From Lunularia cruciata (lineage: Eukaryota > Streptophyta > Marchantiopsida > Lunulariales > Lunulariaceae): DNA of 64,000 nucleotides. The stretch is taken from positions 39,186,501 to 39,250,500 of the forward strand of contig OX419761.1 of the NCBI GenBank assembly GCA_948567375.1, given 5' to 3'. A program made the translations under genes and the position numbers. The notes beneath the pieces were generated by a model that saw nothing but the letters and a program-made list of their open reading frames with translations, ran no database searches and was not told the DNA's origin. Shown in pieces: positions 34,496-45,504 of this stretch (the first letter of the stretch is position 1; every line of letters begins with the position of its first letter).

Positions 34496-35910
34496 GGTAC
34501 TGGAGTATCCTCTACATAGGCGTTCCCCTCCAACAAGTCACCAGGCCAAGTAATTGCACCACTGAAAGCTAAAACTGATGCTACCATGGTCCCGGACTGT
34601 AGTGAGCCAAGACTACCACTACTAAAGCGTACTGGTAGGCGACATACCCGTCCCTCACCAGACTGCCAACCAGGTCTATAAGAGGTTGTCTCCTCCCAAT
34701 AGTCAATGCTGAAACCCATGGGGTATAACACTACTCCTCCAACTAGCACATCATATGACTCGGCTATCGTTGCAATAGCCTGAGCTCTCACCACCGAGCT
34801 ATCAGTCGGATGACCAGGCTGAACCTGGACAACAAGCTCTCCACGTGTGATGTACTGTGTCGAACCACCACCAAGAGATGTCTGGATCTGAAATGGACAC
34901 CTCTCCACATCGGTCTTCCGTAACTCCAGACCGACAACTGCAGCCTTCTCCAACATAAGGGGCTGCGCACCAGAGTCTAACAAGACTCTTTGTGGTATAT
35001 AGACCTTCCCTAAAGGTCCTACCAAATGAAAAATCCCCCTCTGGTTATCCAATAGGACAACACTAGGTGTAAACCATTCTCTCTCAAAGGCCGGTCTAGC
35101 TGACAACTCACCCAGTCTAGCCGCTGCTGCCTGCCATAAACCACTGGTCGCTGAACGGATCCCATGCTCCTCAACCAAGTCAGCTCCACTACCAACCACC
35201 TCTGCTCTAGTAGTAGGAACTGCACCATCCCTACTCTCACACAACGTGCCAGCCAACCGGAACACTGGGGCTGGGTCAACTCCCAATGTAAACATATCAT
35301 TGGGTGAAAATAAAGGATGCCGCATAATCAGTTGAGCCGCCTCCAACATCATGCTAGACTCAGTCTCTGTAGTAGCAGGTGGCTGACTAGCAGGTAGTCC
35401 ATCATGTACTCCATCACCACCTACCACACCTGCACAGGGACATCTAGGAACCATGGATGTTGTCCGTAATGCCTCAGATAGCATGAAAGACTGGGGAAGT
35501 CTGACTTGTCTCCCAACCTTTCCTCTCTGTGGGTCCAACTCCACTAATGCTCCTCTAGGCTCTAGAGCACGTACTGCACTCCTAGTCACTGCTGCAGATG
35601 CATCTACCTGGGCTGCTCCAGACATGAAGTCCAAAGCATCTCTATCACCAGTATATGAGGTGGAAGCCTCAGCACCCGAATCTGATCTCCTCTGAGCAAT
35701 AGCCATACTAGCCAATCTCTGCTCCAACTGCTCAATCCGAGTAGCCATAGTTGTGTCAGAAGTAAGGGCAGGTACTGCACCCCTACTAGGTGTAGATCCT
35801 CGACCACCACCTCTACCACCTCGTCCTCCATGAACTGGAGCTCCTCTACTACCTGCCATAACAGCCCTACTACTCCGTAACTCCGGGTGTAGGTCAAAAC
35901 ACCGGTCACA
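34496..35910 (-). pseudogene. A1 protease and preceding Gag-Pol region
   Basis: This long open stretch (to 35859) begins with a Gly/Arg-rich segment (GGRGGRGGGRGS), a short coiled segment RIEQLEQRLASMA, a region of unknown role, and the protease with PQRVLLDSGAQPLMLEKAA (active-site DSG at about 34970). LVGGVVLYPMGFSIDYW follows. It shares the gag frame. At about 34495 the true frame moves by one base; A2 shows no shift there, so this is a one-base deletion in A1. The protease would release the mature proteins, including the methyltransferase. Confidence 0.85.
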
Positions 35911-37272
35911 ACACCGGTCACTAGTGTGACCAAATCTGTGGCAATGCTCACACTACCTCTGTGATGGATGTGATGCACCCGAGGGATCAGGTCCACTGCC
36001 CTGAGTACACTCTCTCCTATGGTGAGGTCCACCACAAGTCCAACAAGCAACACCACCACTCACTAGCTGCTGCTGACCCAAAAATGAGGGTAAGGGTCTA
36101 ACTCCACTAGGCCCTCCACTCACTCCATAGGATCTGGGTTGTCCACCATGTCCTCGAAAACCAACTGGGCGTGGTGCACTCTGCTGCACTCTAGAAGAAG
36201 TCACAGCTGTGGATGAGGTCTCCCTACCAAATCCAGATGTCACCACCCTCTCCTCCACCATGTTGAGCTCAATACGCTCAGCCAAACCAAAGACTACTGC
36301 CAAAGTGGGCGAAGTAGCCTGCAACAACGTAGCATCACGAACTCTACATTGCAACTCCCTATCCAGTATCCCATACCAAAACTAGACTGCCTGGGCCTCA
36401 ATAACTCCCTGAGTGAAACTGATCAGCCGCCTCATGCGAGTGTATGCCTCGCGTAGGCTCTCTCCAGCCTTCCGCTAGAACTCCTGCAAGCTCCTCAGCT
36501 TGTCAGTCCGCACTCCCTGGGAGTTTTGCCTCAAACACAGGAAGAACTCCACCATGGGGTTAAACCCCGGTACCACACCACCTCCTACAGCGGTACCTCC
36601 ACTCGTAGTAGCACTATCTCTAGCTAGTGCACCTCCACTAGCTCCACCAACACTACTCGAGCTAGAACTCGTAGGTATAGCCGATCTACTCTTGGCCACC
36701 GAGCCTGAAGTGATGGAGACATAGTGTGGAGACCAATGCTGTCTCCATAACTCAATCTCCTCCAAATGAGCTCTCCTGAACTTGTGGTAGTCATCCATCG
36801 GCGGACCCTCCAGATGCTGAAACAACCCCTTCCATGCCATGAAGGGTGTGAACAAAGTTGGGTTCCGCATTTGCTGCAAATCACACCAACTATCAAACTC
36901 TTGGATGAAGTCATCCAACTCAATGGTACCCACTGTACCCGAGTAACGCCTAGGGCCTTTGGAGGCCCCATAAATCTCATCCATGTCCCACAACAACGGT
37001 GCGGACACACAAAGTGCACTCTCAACTGAATTAGCTCCTGTATCAAACTCCAACTCAGAGTCAATCTCCTCCCTCACTGGGACCTGAGATACAGGCTGAT
37101 ACCGAGCACCATTCCGAGTAAACCCACTACGTACTACAGGGCTAACTCCTTGGAATCTCCAAAGAACTCCGTCGTGACCAAGTAACCACAACAGCAAACC
37201 CGGACCACCAACTGCAACCGCAAGTTGCAACCGTAAGTGCCTCACCAAGTGCCAACACGAACTAAGCACCAC
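35911..37272 (-). pseudogene. A1 gag with two zinc knuckles
   Basis: The capsid-like part gives IELDDFIQEFDSWCDLQQM, FMAWKGLFQHLEGPPMDDY and ELWRQHWSPHYVS, then a Ser/Gly/Thr-rich linker. Two knuckles end it: CWTCGGPHHRREC (36045-36007, CX2CX3HX4C) and CEHCHRFGHTSDRC (35952-35911, CX2CX4HX4C). All lie in one frame, broken by TAG at 36475, near 36383 and at 35953. The likely start is uncertain; MDEIYGASKG is a better candidate than the first Met of the open stretch. Gag would assemble the particle and bind RNA. Confidence 0.8.
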
Positions 37273-37540
37273 CCACTAATGTAACTCTAACCGAGATAAC
37301 TACACTAGGGGAAGGGCAACCTGTAACCTGCCATCATAACACGCACTCTCACGGTCTGCAGGTCATCACTCCAGCCTCACCACCGAGAGCACACAAGAGC
37401 ACCAATGCTCAAAAGTCAAGGCACCTCACACAAACGTGGTGCACAAACAGGAAGTAGAGAATGGAGGGGATCCAATCACAAGAAATCTAAACAAAAACCC
37501 TCCATCTCATAACACAACACGGGAATGACTCTGCCACCAT

Positions 37541-37894
37541 TTGGCATTTGACATAAGAGCAATTTGGATCTAAGTCCTAAGCTACCAAGATCACCAAGAA
37601 TGGGATCAAACTGCCTCTCCTAGCCAAAGCTACATGTGTATAGATAACAGTGGCATAGTCTCTATGACAACAAGTGAGGGTGGACCAGTTGGCTAGGGCA
37701 CCAGTCTAGGAACAAGAGATCTAGGGGTCAAACCCTGTTGTGCACAATCTAGCAGGAAAGGCAGATTTTGCCAACCAATGACCAAGATCTACTCTAAACT
37801 AGCTAGCCTCACGCCAGCAAGTTGGCTTGCTGGCCCTTTTGGCCCTTCTAGGCCTTCGTAGCTTCTCATGCCCACAGCCCTATGCCTCAAAGCC
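37541..37894 (+). mobile_element. tRNA-derived SINE-like segment and junction DNA
   Basis: Within this stretch, 37681-37736 shows RNA-polymerase-III-type promoter boxes: a box A-like TGGACCAGTTGG, one mismatch from the consensus, and about 45 bp on a box B-like GGGTCAAACCC, also one mismatch. That spacing fits a tRNA-derived SINE. Neither end nor a target duplication is clear. The sequence lies between the right side of A1 and the truncated LTR of C2 and belongs to neither. Confidence 0.45.
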
Positions 37895-38094
37895 TCTACT
37901 TGACGCGCAAGCTAAGCTCGTTGGAAGCTTCTAGAAGCTTCCTTCTAGAAGCTATTTACTTGCGGTGCAAGCTAAGCTAGCCGGCAAGCTTCCCAAGAAG
38001 CTTCCTAGATACTTCCAAAATATTCTAGGCTAATTTGTCTTATGTGCTACTTCATAAGTTTGACACCTTCATTGCTAAACTCCATATTGTTACA
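37895..38094 (-). repeat. Truncated 3' LTR of C2
   Basis: Matches 43860-44071 from CTACTTGACG rightwards to TTGTTACA; the outer half, including the TGTAAAAG end, is missing. To the left is SINE-like DNA. The inner edge abuts a purine tract (minus strand, near 38095-38112). Confidence 0.8.
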
Positions 38095-39640
38095 TATTCC
38101 TCCGCCGCTAGTTGGTGACGTCCTTGTCGCCAGTGAAGCTTTGAAATTCTTGGATGGCCGTCTGTGCATTCTGGAGGTGAGAAAGAGGTTCCCATGTGGC
38201 ATCATGAAGGGGATACCCTTTCCAAAGGACCTTGTACTCCGTATGTTGGCAACAGCCTTGTTGAATATGGAGACGTGTAAGGATACGATCAACTTTGTAC
38301 TCCTCATGATCATTGATAGGGACAAGAAGAGGGGGAGGTTGGACTCAAGAGGAAAAGGAAGAGGGGTTAGGAACAAAGGGTTTCAACTTGGAAATATGAA
38401 AGATAGGATGGATACACATATGACAAGGCAAGGCAAGTCGATAAGCAACAGGAGAGACAATTTGGGTGATATCAAAGGGTCTTATCCAATTAAGTGCAAG
38501 TTTACAAACTTAGGTATCAAGTGGGAGAGGGAGGTTACTAGAGGATAGCATGACTTTATCACCGACTTCAAAGGTGAGATCACGACGATGGTGGTCCGCA
38601 TATTGTTTTTGGCAATTTTGAGCAACAAGGAGGTGAGACTTGGCTTGTTGGAGAGTTTGGGATATAGTGGTCAAGAATGTGGAAGTATGAGGAACTTGAG
38701 ATGAAGGAAGAGCAAGAAGAGAATCTGGAACAAGCGGATCTTGGCCAAAATTAAAAAAGAAAGGAGAAAATCCAGTGCTTGGAATTGTTGTAGGCAAATT
38801 CTGCAGCTGCAAGACATTCATCTCAATTGGTATGGTGGACATTGACAAAGGCATGCAGCATATCCTCCAATGTACAATTTGCACATTTGGTTTGTCCATC
38901 AGTTTGAGGATGATAGGCTGTGGACAAAGCAAGCGTGGTGCCAAGTATCTAGGAGAGTGCTTGCCAAAACTTCCTAGTAAATCAAGGATCACGATCGGAG
39001 ATGAGTACATGTGGCATCCCATGATGCTTGAAGACATTGTCAAAGTAGATTTGCGCTAAGGCTGGAGCATCCACGATATCACAAGTTGGTGCCAAGTGGA
39101 TTTGCTTACTAAGCTTATCCACAAACACCATGATTGTGGTGTGTCGTTGTTTTGTCTTTGGCAAAGATATGATCAGATCCAAGCTCACATGCTCCCAGCA
39201 AGCGGATGGAATGGCAAGTGGTTGAAGGAGTCCACTCGGCTTCTGGCTACTAGCCTTGTTACATTGGCAACTCTCACACAATCAGACAAATTCTCAAACA
39301 TCTTGTGTCATGTTGGGCCACCACCATTGACGTTGGAGTGTACCCAAGGTCTTGTCCACACCCATGTGACCAATGATGGGTAAATCATGGGCTTCTTGAA
39401 GGCGCACAAGTCGAACATCACCTTTAGCTAGAACATAGATCTGGTCCTCATGGAATAAAAGGCTCTCCTTGATAGAGAAGGTGTTGTACTCCTCATTGCA
39501 TGCCATAAGGCAACCATGTACCATTTGGAAGAAGAGATCTTGGTGTAGAGCTGATTGAAACTCATTTTGGACCTTGGAGTCAACTGACACCATTGAAATT
39601 GCCACTGTGATGAGAGGAAGAGACTTCAAATCAGGTCATC
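38095..39640 (-). pseudogene. C2 integrase with chromodomain
   Basis: Pieces in at least two frames give GHMGVDKTLGTLQRQWWW, CESCQCNKAS (the Cys pair intact), HVSLDLIISLPKTKQ, VFVDKLSKQIHLAPTCD, HVLISDRDP and TFEVGDKVMLSSSNLPL. The chromodomain lies near 38130-38280 and is split between frames. No complete product. It helps to show which changes in C1 and C0 are mutations. Confidence 0.8.
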
Positions 39641-39749
39641 GTAATAAAGCATTACAGATGACATGGAATTGACATAGTTTGTACTCAAGTTTGATGTCAT
39701 ATAGTTGGATTTGTTCCTCCCATCGATGATGTCGACTCTTCATGTGTTC

Positions 39750-41656
39750 CAAGTGTAAGGTCTACAACAATGGTTTGTGATTAGTTTGTATGATCACTTG
39801 TTTCCCCAAGAGGTAATGCCTCCATACCTTGGTAGCATACACCATTACAAGTTGTTCTTGATCTTGAGCAGAGTAGTTTTGTTTAGCCGTATTGAGTTGG
39901 CAAGACACAAAGGCAATGGGATGGAGTCCATTTAGGAATTCTTGTTGCAGCACGGCTCCAATTGCAAAGTTAGAATCATCAAAATCAACCACACAAGGTA
40001 GTTGAGGATCATATGGTTGAAGAATGGGTCTTGAAGACACCATATGCTTTAACTTTTGGAATGCTTCTTCATGCTTGGTGGTCCATTGGAAACTCAAGTT
40101 CTTTCCCAAGAGGTCAGTCAATGGTGCAACCACATGAGCATAATAATAGATGAACCATCGGTAAAAACAGGCCAATCCATTGAATGCTCGTACTTTTGTA
40201 GCATCCTTTGGGGTAGGCCAATCAGTAATGGCCTTGATTTTCTCTTCTTCCATCTTGATCCCCTCTGATGAGATCTTATGATCCAAGAAGGTAATCTACT
40301 TCTGCCAAAAGGCACACTTTGACTTCTTGCTGTAAAATTTCCATTGGCATAGTCGTCTTAGGACTTCTTGCACATGATTCATATGTTCTGTAACACCTAT
40401 TTGTGTATGTGTGTGGTATTGTGATATTTAGCTTGGTATTACAAGTACTTAAGAGATATTATTTAGAGATAAATGATGGTTCTATATTAGTCATGGTTAG
40501 CTAAAGTTAGTCATAGCTAAGATAGAGTGGACCTTACTTTAGAGGAAGTGGAAAAGATGAGCACCACTATTTTGGATTCTAGTGTGTTGACTTGGTATTA
40601 TTCCTAGGTGTTTGGCTCTGAGGAAAGAGTTGAGAACTCTTGGACCCACAAGCCTTTTTGTTTTGGATTCTTCTATAGTCCAAGGATAGCCCATGTGAAA
40701 GAATCCTTGACTTAGTGGTTGGGTCAAGATAAGACCACATGCTTAGGGGAATATGCCCATGTGAATGGATATTCCTTTCTACTTTTTGACTTTACTTGAC
40801 TTTTAGCCTAGTAACTTGAGTTACTCCAGTAATAAGTAACTTTGGTGCATAACTATTTCACAAGTATATAAACAAGGAGTGAGGAGGTACTCATCATCCT
40901 TTCATTTGCAACTATCTCTCTCTCATTGAGTTCTCTAGTGAGCAATGTCTTGAGTCTTGGAGTGTTAGCCTTGGAGGAGTATGATGGAGTTGGGGTTCCT
41001 TGCCTTCTTAGTCCATGATGGGCAACCATAATAGCCATCAGAGGTTCATCCTGAGTGAGAGACATGCTGGCTCATAGTTCAGCCTCTATCTAACTATAAA
41101 TTAAGATATCATCCAAGAACACCACCACGGACCGATCCAATAGTCCATCCAACATCCAATGCATCTGATCCATGAAGACTGCTAGAGCATTAGTGAGTCC
41201 AAAAGGTAGAACTCTCCACTCAAAATGCCCAAACCTTGTACGAAAGGCAGTCTTTTGCACATCCTCTCTATCAATAGGAATTGGCCAATAGTTGCTACAA
41301 AGATCCAACTTGGAAAAGTAGCGTGATCCACTTAGTTGATCAAGCAAGTTTTTGATCCAAGGCAAGGGATATATATTCTTCACGGTTTTCTTATTGAGCC
41401 CACAGTAATCAATACAAAAACAAAGTCCTCCATCCTTCTTTGGAAGAAATAGTACCAGTGGTCCCTAAGGAGAGGTACTTTGTTGTATGAAGTCCTTCTC
41501 CAACAACTCTATAAGTGTTGTTTGCAACTCCTCCAACTCCTTTGGTGAGAGCTGATAGATTGGTCTACTCACTGGAGTACTCCCTAGCAATAACTCGATC
41601 TTGAAGGGCATAGCTTGATTGGAGGGTAATCCCTTTGGTAGATCCTCCGGAAACAC
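39750..41656 (-). pseudogene. C2 RNase H and reverse transcriptase (interrupted by an S LTR)
   Basis: RNase H: VVDFDDSNFAIGAVLQQEF, FVSCQLNTAKQNYSAQDQEQ and QTNHKPLL. RT connection: ISSEGIKMEEEKIKA and FNGLACFYRWF. Across the S LTR (40389-41076), RT continues with VVVFLDDILIYS, FEWRVLPFGLTNA, DREDVQKTAF, PLPWIKNLLDQL and SRPIYQLSPKELEEL. The RT parts are relatively well kept. Frame changes and stops remain. Confidence 0.85.
40389..41076 (+). repeat. Solo LTR of family S in C2
   Basis: This 688-bp unit begins TGTAACACCTATTTGTG and ends TGGCTCATA (normal end CACA). GTTC stands on both sides (40385-40388 and 41077-41080), a 4-bp duplication; the other family C copies show the empty site. It has no internal sequence. 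Plus orientation. Confidence 0.9.
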
Positions 41657-42007
41657 ATCTGCAAACTCCTAAACTACCCAATCAACCATTGCTTGATGAG
41701 GCTCTTGGCCCTCCTCTAATTGTTCTTGTGCAATTGGCTTGATCCACACCGCGAATATAGACTTATCTTCCTCCAAAGCTTGCTCTATGGCTGCTTTACT
41801 AACCAAATTCCCTTCCAGGGACTCATCTCTTTTCCAAGCTTACTCCATGGTTGCCTTCTTGGCAAACTTCTTATCTTGGGACTCCACTCCCTTCAAGGGT
41901 TGCTCTATGGCTACCTTCTTGACAAACTCCCCATCTTGGGACTGACTATTCTTATGTGTGTTACTTAGAGGTGCTAGACAACCTAATCGGAAATTCCTAC
42001 CTTGGTG
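41657..42007 (-). pseudogene. C2 spacer between protease and RT
   Basis: On the minus strand the family C spacer shows repeated units resembling KFVSKVAIEQALEED, about 60 bp long (three to four copies between 41740 and 41940). The same array occurs in C1 (10100-10300), C0 (45285-45500) and C3 (62880-63080), so it was part of the ancestral element. Its role is unknown; it lies after the protease and could be a flexible linker. Confidence 0.6.
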
Positions 42008-42530
42008 TTATACTTGAATTTGGAATTGGGTCCAATCAAATTGAACCTTATGATGTTCAAGCCAAGGTAGACCCAAAATGATATCATAGTGTGGAAGTGC
42101 CACTACAAACCTCATACACTCCAAATACTCCTTCCCAATCTTGAAGGTAATAAGATGCAAGGTGCAGAATGCAGAACCCTTTCTACCATTTGCCATCATC
42201 AAACTACTTCCAATCACTTGCTTGATAGGAATTCCCAATTCCTTTGCTATTTTCATAGACATGCAATTCTCTGAACTTCCAGAATCAACCAAAATCCTAC
42301 AACCCCGATTAAATATTGTACCTTGCAAGTGAAGCAAACTTGCATAGGTCGAGTCTTCAATCCCATTGGAACAAATCAAGCTCTCCAGAATCAACCAAAA
42401 TCCTACAACCCTGATTAAATATTGTACCTTGCAAGTGAAGCAAACTTGCATAGGTCGAGTCTTCAATCCCATTGGAACAAATCAAGCTCTCCTATTGGGA
42501 TTCTTTGTTTCCCTGATCATTCCGTTCCAC
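42008..42530 (-). pseudogene. C2 aspartic protease
   Basis: The reading gives RILVDSGSSENCMSMKIAKE with an intact DSG, IGSSLMMANGRKGSAF and HYDIILGLPWLEHHKVQFDW. Upstream, a 106-bp tandem duplication makes the sequence repeat in a different frame (MGLKTRPMQVCFTC, then SNGIEDSTYASLLHLQG). This is the best protease among the family C copies. Confidence 0.8.
42279..42490. repeat. 106-bp tandem duplication in the C2 protease region
   Basis: 42279-42384 and 42385-42490 are head-to-tail copies starting CCAGAATCAACC; I see one difference (ACCCC against ACCCT). 106 is not a multiple of 3, so the duplication shifts the frame. C1, C0 and C3 have one copy. Confidence 0.9.
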
Positions 42531-43442
42531 AAACTCCATCTATGTAACTTGTCAAGGTTGCCCATTCTTAAGTGGACATTCAACAATGCAATGTCCAACT
42601 TGGTGACAATAAAAACAACCTCTATTTTGTCACAATCTTTCTCTATCTGCTACACCAAGTGGCTTCCGTTGGATAGCATCAATCTCCATTGGTGTTGCTT
42701 CTTCCACCCGTGCGTATTGTATTGGTAAGCTTGGTGTAAGTCGAAGTTGAGACCAAGTTGTCACAACCAAGGAATCAAAGCGCTCAGCCAATTGCATGGC
42801 TTCTTCTATGTTTTTTGGTTCTAGCATGGTCACCTCCAATTTGGTTTGTGACTTCAATCCTTGCACAAATCGATCGAGAACTTCTCCTTCTTGTATATAT
42901 AGAATTTGCATGATGATGTTTTGAAATTGTATAATGTAGCCTCTTATTGAGCCAATCTACTTCAACTCCACCAATTTATCTTGTGCGGCTCGAGTGGCAT
43001 TTATAGTTTAAAATTTACCAAGTATTGCATCCTTGAATTCCGTCCATGTCAAGATTGGTGCAACAATCTGTTGTTCAGCTTGCTCCACTCGGAATCACCA
43101 CCAACGTTTTGCCACACCATCCAATTGGCTAGAAGCCAAGAGAATCTTTTTCCTTTCATCTTGAAGATTGGTGGCTTTGAAGTAACGTTCGCAATCAAAC
43201 AAAAAATTCTCCATTATGCTTGGAAAATTCTTGCCTTCAAACACCTTAGGTTTTGGAAATCAAATAAGATCTTCTCCATCTCGGACTATATGTTCTTGTT
43301 GTTGTTGGTCTTGTTCATCCAACAATCGAGTAAGGTGCTCAATTTGTTGCAGCATTGCAAGGATAACATCCGGTATTGCCTCCATAGCTACTACTACTCC
43401 CAATTTATCTAATTGATTAACATAAAGATACAACACGTCCAC
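42531..43442 (-). pseudogene. C2 gag
   Basis: The minus strand gives VLDRFVQGLKSQTKLEVTML, EEAMQLAERFDSLVVTTWS, PMEIDAIQRKPLGVADRER and a zinc-knuckle region near 42590-42640. An N-terminal frame MDVLYLYVNQLDKLG through LLDEQDQQQQEHIVRDG lies at 43442-43260. The Arg in DRFVQGL is a stop in C1, which shows the nature of that mutation. Confidence 0.75.
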
Positions 43443-43632
43443 CTTTCTCCATAAGTGACAACCAACAGTATCAAGGGTTCCTCAGACACGGTGATCATAT
43501 GTAGAAAATCTTGCCCAAAGCGTGAAGTGATGAATTGTGTGAAGGGGTGCTTGGGTAATATTGGACATGAAAATCCCAATGGTTTGGTGGAAGTAGATTT
43601 GGTGGTCCATAAATTCCATCCATTCTATTCTT

Positions 43633-43644
43633 GCTCTAATACCA
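43633..43644 (-). other. Primer binding site of C2
   Basis: On the minus strand TGGTATTAGAGC, one change (C to T) from the initiator-tRNA-Met site, one base inside the LTR. Confidence 0.85.
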
Positions 43645-43645
43645 A

Positions 43646-44071
43646 TGTAAAAGACTGAGGTTGAGGAGAGAAATAGGAGAATGAAAACTCACATTGGGAC
43701 ACTTGAATGAGGGAAAACTCCAAATGCCTAGCATGAGCTTTGGCTTTGGTACTTATAGGTAGCATACAAGGCCCTTGAGAAGCTTCTCAAGAAGCTTCCT
43801 CAAGCCGCTTTCTTAGAGTGCAAGCCAAGTTAACTAGAAAGCTTCTTAGGAAGCTTCCTTCTAGAAGCCGTCTACTTGACGTGCAAGCTAAGCTAGTTGG
43901 AAGCTTTTAGAAGCTTCCTTCTAGAAGCTACTTACTTGCGGTGCAAGCTAAGCTAACCGGCAAGCTTCCCAAGAAGCTTCCTAGATACTTCTAGAATATT
44001 CTAGGCTAATTTGTCTTATGTGCTACTTCATAAGTTCGACTAACTTTGTCGCTAAACTCCATATTGTTACA
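43646..44071 (-). repeat. 5' LTR of C2
   Basis: This 426-bp LTR runs from TGTAAAAGACTG to TTGTTACA on the plus strand. The GAAGCTTC array spans about 43775-43985, including GAAGCTTTTAGAAGCTTCC followed by TTCTAGAAGC. Right flank TTGGT is C0 sequence. Confidence 0.9.
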
Positions 44072-45504
44072 TTGGTAGAATATACCATTGCAAGTTGTTC
44101 TCGATCCTAAAAATGTAATTTCTTTCAACCATACTTAGTCGGTGAGACACAAAGTCAATGGGATGTAGTCCATCTAGGAATTCTTATTGCAACACGGTTC
44201 CAATTGCAAAGTTAGAAGAATCAAAATCAACCACACAAGGTAGTTGAGGATCATACGGTTGAAGAATGGGCCTTGAAGACACCATATGTTTCAACTTCTA
44301 GAATGCTTCTTTGCGCTTGGTGGTCCACTAGAAGCTAGATTTCTTCCCTAAGAGGTCAGTTAATGGTGCAACCACATGAGCATAATAATGGATGAACCAT
44401 CGATAAAAATTGGCTAATCCATTAAATGGTTGTACTTTTGTAGCATCCTTTGGAGTAGACCAATCAGTAATGGCCTTGATTTTCTCCTCTTCCATCTTGA
44501 TCCCCTCTGATGAAATCTTGTGACCCAAGAAGGTAAGTTTCTTCTTCCAAAAGGCTTACTTTGACTTCTTATAGTAAAATTCCCATTGTCGTAGTCATCT
44601 TAGGACTTCTTGCACATGATTCACATGGTCTGCCTTTGTATTGCTATAGATTAAGATATCATCTAAAAACACCACCATGTACCGATCCAATAGTCCATCC
44701 GACACCCAAAGCATCTGATCCATGAAGACTGATGGAGCATTAGTGAGCCCGAATGGTAGAACTCTCCACTCAAAATGCCCATACCTTGTGTGAAAGGTAA
44801 TCTTTTGCACATCTTCCCTATCAATGTGGATTTACCAACAGCCATTGCAAAGATCCAACTTGGAAAATTATTGTGCTCCACTCAATTGATCAAGCAAGTC
44901 ATCAATCCGAGGTAAGGGATATACATTCTTCATTGTTTGCTTATTGAGCCCACTGTAATCAATATTGAAATAAAATCCTCCATCCTTCTTTAGAACAAAT
45001 AGTACCAGTGCTCCCCAAGGAGAGATGTTATGTTGTATGAAGTCTTTCTCCAACAAATCCATAAGTGTTATCCACAACTCCTTCAACTCCTTTGGTGAGA
45101 GCCATTAGATTGGTCTACTCACTAGAGTTCTCCTTGGTAATAACTCAATCTTGAAGGGCATACCACAATCGGAGGGTAATCTCTTTGGTAATCCAGAAAC
45201 ACGTCCACAAACTCCTAAACTATTTGATCAACCATTGCTTGATGAGGCTCTTGGCACTCCTCAGATTGTCCTTGTGCAATTGGTTTGATCCACACTGCAA
45301 AAATGGACCTATCTTCCTCCAAAGCTTGCTCTATGGCTGCTTCACTAACAAACTTCCCATCTAGGGATTCATCTTTCTTTAAAGCTTACTCCATGGCTAA
45401 TTTCCTTGTAAACTTCCCATCTTGTGACTCATACCTCTTCAAGGCTTACTCTATGGCTACCTTCTCAAGAAACTTCCCATCTTGGGATTGACATTTTTAG
45501 GTGT
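44072..45504 (-). pseudogene. C0 RNase H, reverse transcriptase and spacer
   Basis: This continues C0 after the A1/C2 block. RT on the minus strand: [75 protein letters not shown] and ISSEGIKMEEEKIKA with FNGLANFYRWF. The FLDD box is present. The spacer array is at 45285-45500. It ends at the N insertion and continues at 49282. Confidence 0.85.

Larger units (their letters stand above)
29361..37540 (-). mobile_element. Family A, copy A1: Ty3/gypsy with DNA methyltransferase and PHD finger
   Basis: The minus-strand order is gag with two zinc knuckles (37272-35911), protease (about 34990), C5-cytosine methyltransferase (34270-33300), RT (32812-31950), RNase H (to about 31640), integrase (31460-30320) and PHD finger (30074-29940), then a purine tract and an LTR-like left end. 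RT-RNase H-integrase order marks it as Ty3/gypsy. There are two single-base deletions (near 34495 and 32606) and about ten nonsense codons, nearly all explained by C-to-T change. The 5' LTR is not recognisable; a possible primer-site echo GGTGGCAGAGTC lies near 37534 on the minus strand. The right limit is uncertain. Confidence 0.9.
37895..44071 (-). mobile_element. Chromovirus family C, copy C2
   Basis: C2 has integrase with chromodomain, RNase H, RT, protease and gag in minus-strand order from a complete right LTR (43646-44071) with primer site, to a left LTR that is cut at about 37895. It is collinear with C1 and better preserved in several parts (protease DSG, integrase Cys pair). It contains a solo S LTR (40389-41076) in RT and a 106-bp tandem duplication in the protease region. 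Its right flank is C0 RNase H, so it was inserted in C0. Confidence 0.9.

Noticed and set aside
34480-34505. Programmed -1 frameshift between protease and methyltransferase in A1
   Set aside because: A2 reads through this point in one frame with one extra base, so a simple one-base deletion in A1 is the better explanation.
38042-38548. Plus-strand open frame of 168 codons opposite C2 integrase
   Set aside because: The minus strand carries chromodomain and integrase motifs over the same bases; the plus frame is a by-product of them.
42366-42728. Plus-strand open frame of 120 codons opposite C2 gag and protease
   Set aside because: It lies antisense to recognisable protease and gag blocks and has no domain; treated as a shadow.
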